Source: Parasponia andersonii
Lineage: Eukaryota > Streptophyta > Magnoliopsida > Rosales > Cannabaceae
DNA: 64,000 nucleotides
Reading direction: 5' to 3'
Assembly (NCBI GenBank): GCA_002914805.1
Contig: JXTB01000761.1
Span: 52,813-116,812 of the forward strand
The position numbers were made by a program, and so were the translations under genes. The notes under the pieces are model-generated. The model was not told where the DNA came from. It searched no databases and worked only from the letters and a program-made list of their open reading frames with translations. Of this stretch, positions 1 to 11,095 are shown piece by piece (positions within the stretch are counted from its first letter, which is position 1; each line of letters opens with the position of its first letter).

Positions 1-95
1 TCTGAACAAAACTTTTGCAAATTAGTCCCCACAATATTTTATCCAGAAAATTGGTAAAATGTCCAAATTACCCTCGAAAATTCCGGGTTTTTACA
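1..95 (-). mobile_element. Partial Ty3/gypsy-type LTR end
   Basis: Read on the minus strand from position 95, the sequence begins TGTAAAAACCCGG and goes on with a 'GGGTAATTTGGACATTTTACC'-like stretch. This is the style of start seen in the gypsy LTR at 12809 (TGTAAAATCC, then an 'all but one base' GGGTATTTTAGTAA stretch). The rest would lie left of the window. The call rests only on LTR-start resemblance; no partner LTR or target duplication can be seen. Confidence 0.4.
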
Positions 96-2400
96 CTTAG
101 ACTGAGGTTGGTTGCAAATAGAGACTGGATTATATATGTCATAACTTGTCCCAGTAAAGTCATTACACTAAAACAATAAAGTAACATTACAACATTGTCA
201 TATAGATATGCACTACTTATATGTTGTTTGATTTGTTTGTTTTCCTAGCTGATTAAATGAACTAGAGTAGGTTATGAGCAGATCGAATTAATTTTCTATC
301 GTCATTCGTGATATATATACATACTATAGCCGATTTTTTTATTTATAAAAATACAACTAAATTATGTTACAATCTTTGTTCCTAATAAGAGTACGCTATA
401 CTCCAAATAGTCATGAATTTACCAATCAGACATGATAATACGATTACGAATCACATAGAAAAATGCGAACATGTGAATTGTGAAGCTAGAATAATGTGAT
501 ATCATGATCATCTTGGGAATTTTATTCATTTTTTTTAAAAAAATACAATAGATTGTTGTTTAGTGAAAGGCACGTAAAAGAAAATCTATTTTTGTATTTT
601 CGTATGTTAAGATGATCTAAAAGGGAACAATGAAGCTTTATTTTTCCTCAAATAGTTAAACTTTATTAAATCTTTCTTTCTCTTTTAGCGAAAGTAAATT
701 ACAGTTTTGATACTTTCATATGGTGGTGGAAATATAAAAGACTAATTATAATGAGTTTGGAGAAATTATACTTAGATCAAGGAATCAGATCGAAAAAATA
801 TCATAAATTTTCCTTGCATATTAACTTGATATTTCATACAAACTTTTGAATGAATGATAATGTAGCACAGGAAGAGAAAAAGAGAGGAATACTCATATTC
901 CAAGTATGTTAGCAGCCAACTAAAATATCTCATACAACCTTATGAGTCTGCAAATATACAAGATATCCTTTATATTAGAACTTTTTGAAATTCTGAAGGC
1001 GTACATATGAGGAAAATTAAATCATAATTCATGAATTGCACTTTAAATACAAATTGTGTCCTAACATATTAAATAGAAGGGTTATCTACAACGTACCTAA
1101 ACATTAACATTAAACCATTACATAATAACTAGAAAAAACTAGAAAAAAAAAAAATCAAAACGTTTAGACGAATATGAATAGAAAAAGAAAAGAGAAAAAT
1201 AAAAAGAAAAACAAACTCAATTGAAAGGAAAGGACCCAAAAAATTAGATAAAATATTAATCCAAAACTGTCTATCTTGAAAACATTATGCCAATAACATT
1301 TTGTGGTTCAAAATTTTTTTTCCTTGAATGTTTGAACTATTGGAATATTTGATTAACAGAAAATATTTATTTGGGTGTTTTATTTAAGTGTTCTTTTGTA
1401 GTTTCAGATTTCAGTTTTGCTTTATTTCACTTTCCGTGGGAGCTATCGCAAGAATTTGTGTAAAACTCTTAACTTCTTATATATAATAAAGTCAGTATTT
1501 AAATCAAGTTTTGAATACTCGGTGAGTAAAATACTGGAGGGAAACTGAATATTTTAAGAGAAATGAAGTTGTGAAGCTTGGATCTCCATTATTTCGGGCG
1601 AGGTTTAGAATGTCTTCTCTTGCGACATTACGAGGCATCTCTTGGCTGGAGTTGGTCATACTTGGACTGAGGAAGCTAGTCGTACAGGTAACTTGGCTAA
1701 TTGGCTTGGCTTAATGGTGGACAAAGAAGTGAGGGGAGGAGCCAATGCTTTATTCGGATACGGCCGTTTATCTTGTCTTCTCCAACTCCGTTGCCGCCTC
1801 GTACGTTGTTCTATGCTATGATGACCTCCAATTCGAGACTTTAGGAGGTGCTGAGTAGGATGAGGTGGCATGCGAGCATCAATGAGTTGGTCTCGGCATC
1901 GTTTTTGTTCAACCTTGGAGGAGCAAGGTGAAAAAGAGAAAACAGGAATGGGAACGACAATGTAGGGTAGAAGGATATAAATCAGACATTGTATCCACAT
2001 CTGATTGTGCCATATTGCCATGTATATTTTACATTGTCTGGAAATGTCATTTTCGTAGCTCTCTTGGTTTGACAAGATAACCGCATGGTTTATTTTATGA
2101 ATTGGAGCATTTATGGTACATATATGTTCATTAATTGATGGGACATGCAGACAATGTCATATCGTATTTGAGTTATCCAATAAGATGACAGATGACTCTT
2201 CGTGAATATAAGATCTACATTATGTGATGGTGTCTGTGCATGTGTTGTATGTGTATAACATAATCGGAATATTCAAATGTTTGAAGACTTGTTACTCGAT
2301 TTGTTTTTACCGTAAGTCTCTAAAATTTGTCGGTTTATAAAATATTTTGATTTATTTTGTTATATATTAACCATGCATGACTTTGAAAAGTAAGTATATA
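96..2400. other. AT-rich intergenic DNA, no gene recognised
   Basis: No open reading frame here resembles a known protein. A less AT-rich island at about 1590-1950 gives a 139-codon minus-strand frame (1656-2075), but its translation is low-complexity, matches nothing I recognise, and has no splice or start context. The rest is AT-rich with short poly(A) and poly(T) runs. A (TA)n tract lies near 2405-2422. Confidence 0.5.
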
Positions 2401-2559
2401 TTTTATATATATATATATATGTATATATTAAAAACTTGTAGTGATTAGCTCATCCCCCATTTTTCTCTTCAAGTTCTACACAAGATCATGGACAAAGAGA
2501 TATAGTTTGAGGCATTAGAGACTCATTAGTTATTATCTTTAATTTTGTTAATTTCCTAC

Positions 2560-3193
2560 TTAGAATATGAATCTAAAACTTAACTAGGAGGTTAAGATAA
2601 TTGTGGTTTATGTAAAGATAATGAAGCTAGTCTATATAACTTAAGTCATATGATCATGTTAGACTGATGGATGATGAATAACTTTCGATATAGTTATATC
2701 TCTTTCATTATGTTTAGTAGTGATTATATAATTGTGGGAATTTATTGTAAAGTGCTTTCAAATGATAATTATGAGTAGGTTTCATATTTATTAAAATTTT
2801 AAAATATTTTTATCTTATTTTTGGAATTCCGAGCTTATGTAATTCTCATTTTGTCAGTGATCCTAGTTTTAGGTCATATGATATATTAATGGTATCAGAA
2901 CACTAGTTTTTTATCACTCGGAATGTCTCACATGTTAACCTAGATTGCTCATTATTTTCAAATAATTCGTGCATCATCGCTTTAATAACACATTAGACAT
3001 ATTTAAACACATATATGTAAGATGCCTCTAAGACAAAGTAGAGCAAGGCAAGAGCCTAAAACTGAAATATCACTACCATAATTGCATTAACTAATATATT
3101 GTTAGGTTTGGAATTTGTAGTTCACCTCAGAGTTAACAAGNATATTAAAAGAAAGTCTAATACCATTTGAATACTAGCAAAATATTGGGGTCT
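2560..3193 (+). mobile_element. Ty3/gypsy remnant: possible LTR end, PBS and gag start
   Basis: TGGTATCAGAA at 2890-2900 matches the initiator-methionine tRNA primer-binding site used by plant LTR retrotransposons. About 120 bases later, an ATG at 3022 opens a short basic peptide, MPLRQSRARQE, resembling the arginine-rich start of gypsy gag proteins; it stops after 19 codons. The sequence before 2890 would be the LTR, but its outer end cannot be seen. The remnant is cut by the solo LTR at 3199. It contains an ambiguous base at 3141. This is a composite of two weak signals. Confidence 0.4.
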
Positions 3194-3198
3194 AATAC
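3194..3198. repeat. Target-site duplication AATAC, left copy
   Basis: Identical to 5489-5493 on the other side of the solo LTR. Exact 5-bp matches at both TG...CA boundaries are the expected footprint of LTR-retrotransposon integrase. Confidence 0.8.
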
Positions 3199-5171
3199 TG
3201 TAAGACCCTGTAAGATTTTTTTTAACAAATATATATTAATTTAAAGTGGGATTTACTACTAAAACATAATAATGAAAATAAAACAAAAATTTTACTCTCT
3301 CTCTTCCATTACATACACCCACTCCGAACTCATGTCTCTCCTCTCTTTTTTTTTTCCTTTGTCTTTTTCTTTCATTTTTTTCCTTTTTATTTCTCTCTTA
3401 CCTTCCCAGTTTCTAGCCTAACACCCTTTCTATTATTTTCCTTCATTTTATTTTTCTTTTTCTTGTTCTTTCTTCTCAATAAGCCGATATCATCCTCCTT
3501 CTCGCTCTCATTTAATTCTCTCTTTCTCCAAGCCTCAGATTGATGCTAGAAACCCTCCTCACAGCTATCCCACTAAACTCCTCTGATAAGTTTCGACAAA
3601 TCTCTAAAATATAGTTAGCATTTTTATAATTATGTAAAGGTGATATTACTATTTTCGAGTAGATATGGTGAATGAATAAGACTAAGCTTAGAGAAAAATA
3701 GATAGTACATTTGTGAATATTTTTCCAAGTGTTAGTATTAGAGAAATTTAAGTGATGAAATTGGTGTGAATGAAATATTCGAAAAAAGTGTAATTTCTGA
3801 AAGTTAGTATATTTATAAATAAAATCTATAAGTTAGTATTTTCAGATTCCAGAAAGATGCTATTTTCCTAAATATTTCAGAAACATCGGTATTTTCTTAA
3901 GTTACATTTGGAAAAATGAAATTTTTATAATTATTTTTATGGAAGAATTATCATGGCCGTGAAAATTTATAGGGAGATAGACTTTATTGACTCATGAAAC
4001 TAAGTGTTTGAGTTGTTTGGAATTAAAATCTGGCTTACGAAAATTGTTGGATTGAAAAAGTTGGTATTTTACTAAATCAGGGCAAAAAATGGTATTTTAT
4101 AATCTGACAAGTATTGGGCCGAAAGTTTATTGATACCAAGAATGGGCCTCGGGCCGTGACAGCAAAAATGGTATTTTTGTTTTCCATATATTTCTAAAAA
4201 GAATGTATATTTATAAATAACTAGAAATGTTAGTATCTTGCTAATATTTTTTAAAAAACAAAATTTTGTAACTTTTGGAATTAAGGCCCAGAGATGTCGA
4301 AACAAAGTTTCGATTTAAATTTGGATGTAACGAGGTTGAGAGATAAGCATTAATATATAACAACGATATGTTTTGCAGTGGCATAAATTTCTAGACATGA
4401 AACTCGTTAATAATCTTGTTTTGAATGGCTAAGGGTCGAATTTTGGCCTGAATATTAAATAGTCGAGCTATATACCTAATTTTACTATTTTGGATGCTAG
4501 GAATATAATGGTGAAGTCCTTTTCGTCATTTGTGATTTTATTGAAAAAGTTACCTGCCAAACAGAGCAAATCAGATTTTTGAAAACGCCTTTCGTGCATC
4601 AAATCAATCAACAAAAGAGCTGATAAATTGACATAGTTATCATCTCAAAGTAGGAGATTAATTACCAGTTTTTATTTTAAAATTGAATGCTATTTAGATT
4701 GTTTACATATTATCAAATTTTCATGAATTAAATACTATTTATTCAATTGAGACAATTGTTTTGGAAAATTATGATATTTTGGAATAAAAATGATTGCATG
4801 AGGATTTTGGACAAGTCTATACTACATGTGTCATAAGAATATACATGAATACTAACTTAGCATTAAGGACGAATATAGTTGGCTACAACTCCACTATCGG
4901 TGTAGGTCCATAAACCTGCGAGGAGACCCTATTAGGTGGCTATGAGTACCCTACCTTTAGTGAAAATCCATAAACCTTCACAAGGAACTAGTTCCTAGAA
5001 TATATGATCATGTAATTCAAGACAAGGTATTTGTTCACATGACGTGAGGATTACTTTGGTTCGTGATGGGAGACGAGAGCTCATAAGTTTAGGTGATTTA
5101 TGTCACATGCCATATGATTTTTGATATACGACTTTTATTTATATATATGGAGTTTATAATATCGGATTTAG

Positions 5172-5226
<55 letters not shown>

Positions 5227-5488
5227 GAATATGGTTTATATGTTTGTTTATAAATTTTTAAATATTTGACCTTTGTAGCATCATACTTAATGTGTGATTT
5301 TAAAAGTGTAAAATTTAGCTTGTAAATGATTCTAGGAGTTTTTCTAAGATTGAAGTTTTCTTCTAATAATTGTCATTTTCAAGAATTTATAAAATTTAAA
5401 CTATTTCACTATTTTGTAAAAATAAATTTATTAATTTATAACTTATAAAATTATTCTTATGTCACTGACTTGGGTTTGGGCAGTGACA
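3199..5488 (+). mobile_element. Solo Ty3/gypsy LTR (2290 bp) with 5-bp target duplication
   Basis: The element starts TGTAAGACCC and ends GGGCAGTGACA, the usual imperfect inverted ends of plant gypsy LTRs. It is flanked by identical AATAC at 3194-3198 and 5489-5493. No internal coding region lies between, so it is a solo LTR left by recombination between two LTRs. It shares block-like similarity with the LTR at 12809-15371, for example 'GTAGGAGATT' near 4650 and 'CATAAAC.TGCGAGG' near 4911, but is clearly diverged, so it is a related family rather than the partner LTR. It contains a (TA)n tract at 5175-5223. It inserted next to the LINE remnant that resumes at 5494. Confidence 0.8.
5175..5223. 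repeat. (TA)n microsatellite
   Basis: An uninterrupted AT dinucleotide run of about 49 bases inside the solo LTR. Confidence 0.95.
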
Positions 5489-5493
5489 AATAC
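5489..5493. repeat. Target-site duplication AATAC, right copy
   Basis: Right-hand copy of the duplication that flanks the solo LTR. Confidence 0.8.
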
Positions 5494-5990
5494 AATCCTT
5501 ATTTATTGTAAGATAATATTATATATTGGTTGGAATCACTACAAAGAATAAATGACTAATTCTGGGGCCATGATGGAAGCATTGCATACCCATTAGAGAG
5601 CCATCCAATTCTGCACTCCTAATCAAAGACAAGAGACCTCTGCTGGGAAAAAAAATGGTAACAATTTAAGTCTCTCCCACTAGGGATGCCATTGATACAG
5701 TAGGCAAATTGGAACGCTGAAATACATTTGATATTGAGAGGAAACCAAATAATGGAAAAACCCACATTGGAAATCCTTGCCGGTAAAGACCCATTCCACA
5801 CTATTGTACGCTTTACGAACATATCAAGGTTAAGAGGATAAAACCTTTTTCTTTTCCATTGTATTTCTTACTCATAGAATGTAAAACTTCAGGAATAACA
5901 TTGTTCATGATCTAACGTCCAGTGAAGAAACCACTTTGATATGAAGAAATGAGATGCATGCAACCACCTTTTAAGTCTATTAATTTTTGC
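5494..5990 (-). pseudogene. L1-type LINE ORF2 remnant, downstream RT part
   Basis: Minus-strand translation in shifting frames matches the middle of a plant L1 reverse transcriptase. In order it shows: a 'NRLKR' helix just after the CACTA boundary; a 'YQSGF..GR' block (usual QSAFVPGR) near 5930; 'DN/NNVI..EVLHSM' near 5900; 'LDM.KA' near 5820; 'NGIPSG' near 5690; and 'GPRISHLFF' at about 5550. The catalytic FADD follows but has a one-base deletion at about 5535. Several stops and frameshifts are present. This is the C-terminal continuation of the LINE piece at 15804-16345, and the two read into each other once the CACTA insert is removed. The RT would copy LINE RNA at nicked target DNA; this copy is dead. 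Confidence 0.7.
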
Positions 5991-6500
5991 AACTAAAAGA
6001 AAATTGATTTTTCGTTACCAGATTTTTAGCTACAAGAATTATTTAGTAGCTAAATGTGAGATGATGCTACCAAATTTTTGTAGCAAAAAGTATTAGTAGA
6101 AAATCACATTAGAATGAGACCAAAAATTTTTGCTACCAAATTTTTAGCAGAAAGCCATCATCATTTGCTACTAAATGTTGATTCACTAGCAAAAGTTAGT
6201 GGCGCCAAAAGAAAAATATTGGCAGGTCCGTTAGTTATCCGCTACTAAATGAATTTTGTAGCAGAAAAATACTTTTTGCTCCTAAGTAAGCTACTAATTT
6301 ACTTAGTAGCAGAAAAATTAAGACACTTTGCTACTAAATTTTTTTGGTTGCACGAAGTAAACAAATATTGTGCTATCAAAATTTGGTAAATAAAGATGTG
6401 CATAGTGAGGATATTCTTGACACTACCAAGATATTTTGATAGCAAAACTATATATATTTGGCAGTGAGAAGATATAAAAAGTTTGCTATTAAGATTTGAT
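5991..6500. repeat. Left subterminal repeat array of the CACTA-like element
   Basis: Many copies of a GCTAC(T/C)AAATTT-like motif and its reverse TTTAGTAGC lie here about 20-40 bases apart (for example near 6031, 6068, 6132, 6170, 6240, 6292, 6330). The same motif fills 15500-15790. Such clustered direct and inverted motifs bind CACTA (TNPA-type) transposase in known families. Shared motif plus shared terminal sequence ties the two ends together. Confidence 0.65.
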
Positions 6501-6625
6501 AGGAAAAAATTATAGGAAGTGTATATAGACATAAACGTATAAAATATATACATACTTTGACTTAGAATATATATATATATATATAATTTAAGGCTTAAGC
6601 TTAGTATTTGACCATTAATATTGCA

Positions 6626-6684
<59 letters not shown>

Positions 6685-8034
6685 AGAGAGAGAGAGATTA
6701 ATTATTAACAAATTTAACGAACTAATATTAATACTGAGTTTCATTAAAAGAAAAGAACGTGATATATAATTAAATATAAATACAGATATATAATTAAATA
6801 TAAATTTTAGAAACGGATGCATATGAATCGTTTTATTACTTTCTTCAAAAATAGAAAATGTTTTTATAAAATATTATTTATACCAGTTAATTAGACTAAT
6901 TCATCAATAATCCATAAAAGTTCTTATAAAAAAAATAATCCTTAAATATTTTAAAGTGACGTATGTCAACGTTTGTTATAGAAGTCCCAAAATTTTAAAT
7001 TATAATTTTGAAGGCCTTATCATTTTTTTTTTTTTTTTTAATAATACACGATCTATCAGTTATGTTTCAAAGATTAAACGTGTAATGTTTATTTGGGTAG
7101 ATAACTAATTCATTGATCTAATTATAATCTTATTTTAAAGAAACATAAATAAAAATTAAAAATCTTGCACGTTTGTTTCTCAACTGACTACCTCTCTACG
7201 ATCTCTACCGTAGCAATTTATAGCTCTCTCATAGTTTTCTCATTTGCTCTGTCTAGAGTTAATCTAGTTTTCCTCTCTCCTCTATGTACTTTGTTCTTTT
7301 GTCAAAGAAACTGAAGTTTAATTTGATTGCTACCATGGTCTAAGATTTATTTATTTTTTTTCCCCTTTTTCACCATCTAGGTTTCTCATCTGCCACACCA
7401 ACAGAGTATAGCTTTTCTTTCTCGCTCCTGACCTCGAGCAACCTCTTTGGTGTTTGGTAATCTTTCTTAACTATTGACGATGTTGGCGCATTCTTTCCTA
7501 GTTAGGCTGCGTTATTTCCTTGATCAGAATCACTCTCTCCCATGATGTGTGCTCTCTGGAGGTCTATGATTTGGATTGATAATATCTCAATGTTCAAGTA
7601 ATTTGCTGTGTATTGGTTGGATCGTCTGTTATTTGGATTACAATTTGAGCGATCATCTTTCCTTCAAGACAATCTAGAAGCTCGTATTATCTTTTAAATA
7701 TTTTGTGTAAATTGTATGATTATGTAAATAATTCACTTTGTTTTATCAATATATTTTTCTCTTTCATTTTTTTTGGCAGTAATATATTTTTTTTCGTTTA
7801 ATTGTTATAATCTGATCCATTTTTTTAACATATATGTCTCATATCAATTTTGCATTCAGTGAACAACGAAATAATAATTAACCAAATAAATAAATAATAT
7901 AGAATTTTATTTGTAGGCCCAATCAAAGAAATAAAACTAAAATTATCAGAAACTAGATTAAAATTATTTTTATGACGATATGCATTATTACTTTACTAAT
8001 AGTTTGGTATATCATTTCAAACTTTCAAAAATAC
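6501..8034. other. Internal DNA of the CACTA-like element, no gene seen
   Basis: It contains a (TA)n tract at 6629-6682 followed by (GA)n, and then AT-rich DNA. A pyrimidine-rich stretch at about 7180-7700 has a more moderate base composition and looks like a transcribed leader, but no protein match was recognised. No copy of the LTR seen at 12809 was found here, so the 5' LTR of the downstream gypsy element appears to be missing. Confidence 0.5.
6629..6696. repeat. (TA)n then (GA)n compound microsatellite
   Basis: A TA run of about 54 bases ends in TTGAGAGAGAGAGAGA. It produces a spurious IYIYIY reading frame on the minus strand. Confidence 0.95.
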
Positions 8035-9240
8035 TTCTTGGGAGAGCTTCGAGGCACCAACCTGGGGCCGAGCCCCTTCCAGTTTCACAAAACTTCAACC
8101 AAGTTTTTGAAGTAATGTGTCAGAGTTTCCTTGATATGTAAGGTCCTAACTATCAGCCTCAGCCTCAAGCTGACCATGTTCAGAATTTTATGCGCCTTCA
8201 GCCTAGATAGTATGATGGAACCCTAGACCACTAATTACCAACATATGGTTGCAGGAGATGACATGACATTTTCAGACCCTTGGTCTTCCTAGAGAGTTTT
8301 GGGCTATATTTGCTATATCTCGCTTGACAAAAAATGCTATCCATTGGTGGGAGACAATTGAGGTTATGCAGAATGTAGAAGGCATAATATGGGAAGAATA
8401 TGAGAGACTCTTTAAAACACATTATGCAAATGATGATCAACAAGCTGAAGTGATTGGTCGTTTTGAGACTTACTCAGGAGAATAGAACAGTGAACCAATA
8501 TGTGATAGAGTTCACAGAATTGGCAAGCTCTTAGCTCAGCAGTGAGTGACACTTACTGAATTGCAAAGTTCAAGAATGATTTGAATCGAAATATATACAA
8601 CTGTATTATTATTCACTCGTTTTCCATTCTCTTTAAGGTAGTGTGAGCTACCTAATGAGCTGAAACCATAGAAAATGAGCAGGGTGCAAGAAAGAATAAA
8701 AGTAATGATAGAAAAGTGAACAAGAGGAACCAAAGACAGTAGTCTTCCCAAGGTTCACCAAACAATGAAAGCTATACTAGTAGTAGTTCATAAGGTAAAA
8801 GGAAGTTTAGTCCTTATACGTATTACGACTATGGTTAATAGGGCCATAAGAGGAATGAATGCCTAAAATGTCTGTAGAAATCCTCCCTTTCTCAAGGAGG
8901 ATCACTTGGAAGTTATTATGGTTTAACACTTCACTAGAATACTTAAGCTAGGTCTCAGCAATCTCAGGGTATTTCCCAAGCTTTTTCATCTTTACTACCT
9001 TATCAGCAACTAATATCACACTTAGGGTTATACTCAGAATTTTCAGACTCCTCAGGTTTTAAGGAGTCAAGGAGAGCGTGGATATAGTAGTAGTGGCCCA
9101 AAATCTAGTAGCAGTGGTCCTGGACAAGGAAGAGATAATAAAGGAAAATGAAAAGTTACTAGCTAAGCTTATGCAATTTCTCGAATCGATGGTACAAATG
9201 AACACACTAGCTTAGGTGTTATTGATAATATAGTTCCTAT
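8035..9240 (+). pseudogene. Gypsy gag remnant
   Basis: Frame-shifting plus-strand similarity to a gypsy capsid. A Q/P-rich start (near 8040-8220) is followed by a capsid-like core, a 'QENRTVNQYVIEFTELA' helix at about 8475-8525 (family form 'R..SV..Y...F..L'), and a basic, Q- and S-rich tail. Gag would assemble the cytoplasmic particle that packages element RNA. Multiple stops are present. No clear CCHC knuckle was identified. Confidence 0.55.
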
Positions 9241-9262
9241 TTCATACTCTTAGGCACATATT

Positions 9263-9571
9263 TTGGTTGACACTGGTGCATCTCATTCATTCATATCCTT
9301 GTTGTTTGCTCAACTTTTAGGGTTAGAATTTTCTGAATTGGATTATGTCTTGACATTGGGAACACCTATGGGTAGAGTAACTGATGTGTCTAGTGTGTAT
9401 AAATCTTATTATGTATTGATTGATAATAAAGAGTTACTTGCTGATTTAATTGTGTTGCCAATGAAAGAATATGATATAATACTCTATATGGATTGTTTAT
9501 CCAAGTATCGAGCTATTATCATTGTTATGATAAATGAGTTACTCTTTTTTTGGATGATGGATAACCCATAA
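9263..9571 (+). pseudogene. Gypsy aspartic protease segment
   Basis: The 102-codon open frame begins VDTGASHSFIS, the active-site DTGA motif of retropepsins, then continues with an 'LGLEF' block and a 'MKEYDIILYMDCLSKY' block. The latter corresponds to the family's '.F.VILGMDWL..Y', with G changed to Y. The enzyme would cut the Gag-Pol polyprotein. The frame is closed by a stop at 9569, where the RT linker should follow. The upstream frame has a stop just before position 9253. Confidence 0.7.
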
Positions 9572-9769
9572 TATGTCAAGCTCGAATGAATTCATTGAAA
9601 CCAAGTTCTATTTTGAAAGCCTATTTGGGTTGTAGGAAGAAACTTGAGTGTTATAGGAACTTGTTTCCCATTGATGGCGAGATGAGAATTGATGATCAAG
9701 ACCTATAGATATCGACGGTGAGAGAATATCTAGAGGAAGATTTACTAGGGCTACCACCAGATAGGAGGA

Positions 9770-10440
9770 TCGAGTTCTGTATTGACCTTGTTCCTAGGGC
9801 TCAGCCAGTTTCTATTATAGCCTACCGCATGACTCCTACGGAGATGAATGAATTGAGAGAATAGTTGAATGATTTGATATCTAAAAGTTTCATTCAGAGT
9901 AGTATTTCTCCTTGGGGTGCTCTTGTTTTATTCACCAAGAAAGCTGCTAGTACTTTAAAGCTTTGTATGGACTACAAAAAGTAAAACCAGTTGACAATAA
10001 AGAATAAATATCCTTTGCTAAGGATTGACGAGCTGTTTGTTCAACTTGGTGGTTCAAGATTCTTTTTTAAGATTAACTTGAGGTTGAGTTATTACCAGTT
10101 GAAGATAAGAGAGGAGGATATACTAAAAATAGTATTCAGAACTCATTACAGTCACTTTGAGTTTCTGGTAATTCCTTTTAGTTTGATGAATGTATCTGCA
10201 ACTTTTATAGACCTAATGAATCAGATTTTCAGGCTATACTTAGATTATTTTGTGTTTGTTTTTATTGATGATATGCTAGTATATTCCAAGACTTAGGAAG
10301 ATCATGTCGAACAGTTGAGGATAGTGCTTGAAGTTTTGAGAAGTCAACAGTTATATGCCAAAAGATCAAAATATAACTTCTGGATGTCAGAAATTAAAGT
10401 CTTAGAGCATATAATTTCTCAAGAAGTATCTCAGTCAATT
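9770..10440 (+). pseudogene. Gypsy reverse transcriptase segment
   Basis: Translation gives, in order: a 'FCIDLVPRAQPVS..YRM' block (near 9775-9830), 'SSISPWGALVLFTKK' (near 9900), 'LCMDYKK', '[11 protein letters not shown]', '[12 protein letters not shown]' (near 10070; the usual FSKIDLRSGYHQ, with the first catalytic Asp changed to Asn), 'VIPFSLMNV' and '[11 protein letters not shown]' at 10258-10290. The last is the catalytic (F/Y)xDD box and is intact. A stop lies in the N-terminal block, another after 'DYKK' at about 9982, and one after YSKT. The enzyme would make cDNA from element RNA. Confidence 0.75.
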
Positions 10441-11095
10441 CTGCTAAAATAAAAGCCATTCTAAAGTGAGAAAGACCAAAGAATATGATAGAAATACAAA
10501 GTTTCCTCAGTTTAGCAGGCTATTACTATTGTTTTGTTCAAAGTTTCTCAAGTATTATATTACCATTGAAAAGGTTGACTAGGAAAGATGTCAAGTTTGT
10601 TTGGGATAGTGATTATGAAGAAGATTTTAGGAAACTGAAGCACAGTTTGACAACTGTACCTGTTTTTATTGTTTCTAAGAGTAATGAACCTTATCTAGTA
10701 TATATCAATACTTTGAAGATGGGATTGGGATATGTTTAGATGCAAAATGGTCGAGTTATAGCGTATGCTTCTCGTCAATTAAAGTCACATGAGAGGAACT
10801 ATCCTACCTATGACCTGGAACTTCCAGCAGTAATTTTCACACTTTAAATTTGTTATTTTTATGGTAAGAAATTTGAAATATTCTCTAACCAAAAGATTAT
10901 AAAATAAGTATGAATATTTTTTCATCTCACAAGATCTGAATTTAAGGCAACAAAGATGGGTTGAGTACGTGGAAGACTATGGCTTCGAACTACAGTACCA
11001 TCTTTGCAAAGCCAATGTTGTAGTTGAAGCTTTAAGTAGAAAATCTCATGGTATATTAGCTACACTATTGGAAGAACTCAGTGGCAATTCGTGAT
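10441..11095 (+). pseudogene. Gypsy RT connection and RNase H segment
   Basis: From 10485 an 84-codon frame reads 'IQSFLSLAGYY..FVQSFS', the family 'FLGLAGYYRRFV..FS' block, then 'LTRKDVKFVW'. After a stop at 10737 the RNase H-like part gives '[25 protein letters not shown]' (10745-10825), a well-conserved gypsy motif ending in the acidic DLEL residues, then a frameshifted 'HLCKANVV.EALSRKSHG' near 11005-11050. RNase H would remove the RNA strand after first-strand synthesis. It is non-functional. Confidence 0.65.

Noticed and set aside
1656..2075. 139-codon minus-strand frame
   Set aside because: No recognisable domain and a basic low-information sequence. The plus strand was also read for a LINE RNase H pattern without a convincing match.
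5537..5550. CACTACAAAGAATA as a CACTA terminus
   Set aside because: It falls inside LINE RT sequence (the FFADD region in reverse) and has no partner end, so it is coincidental.
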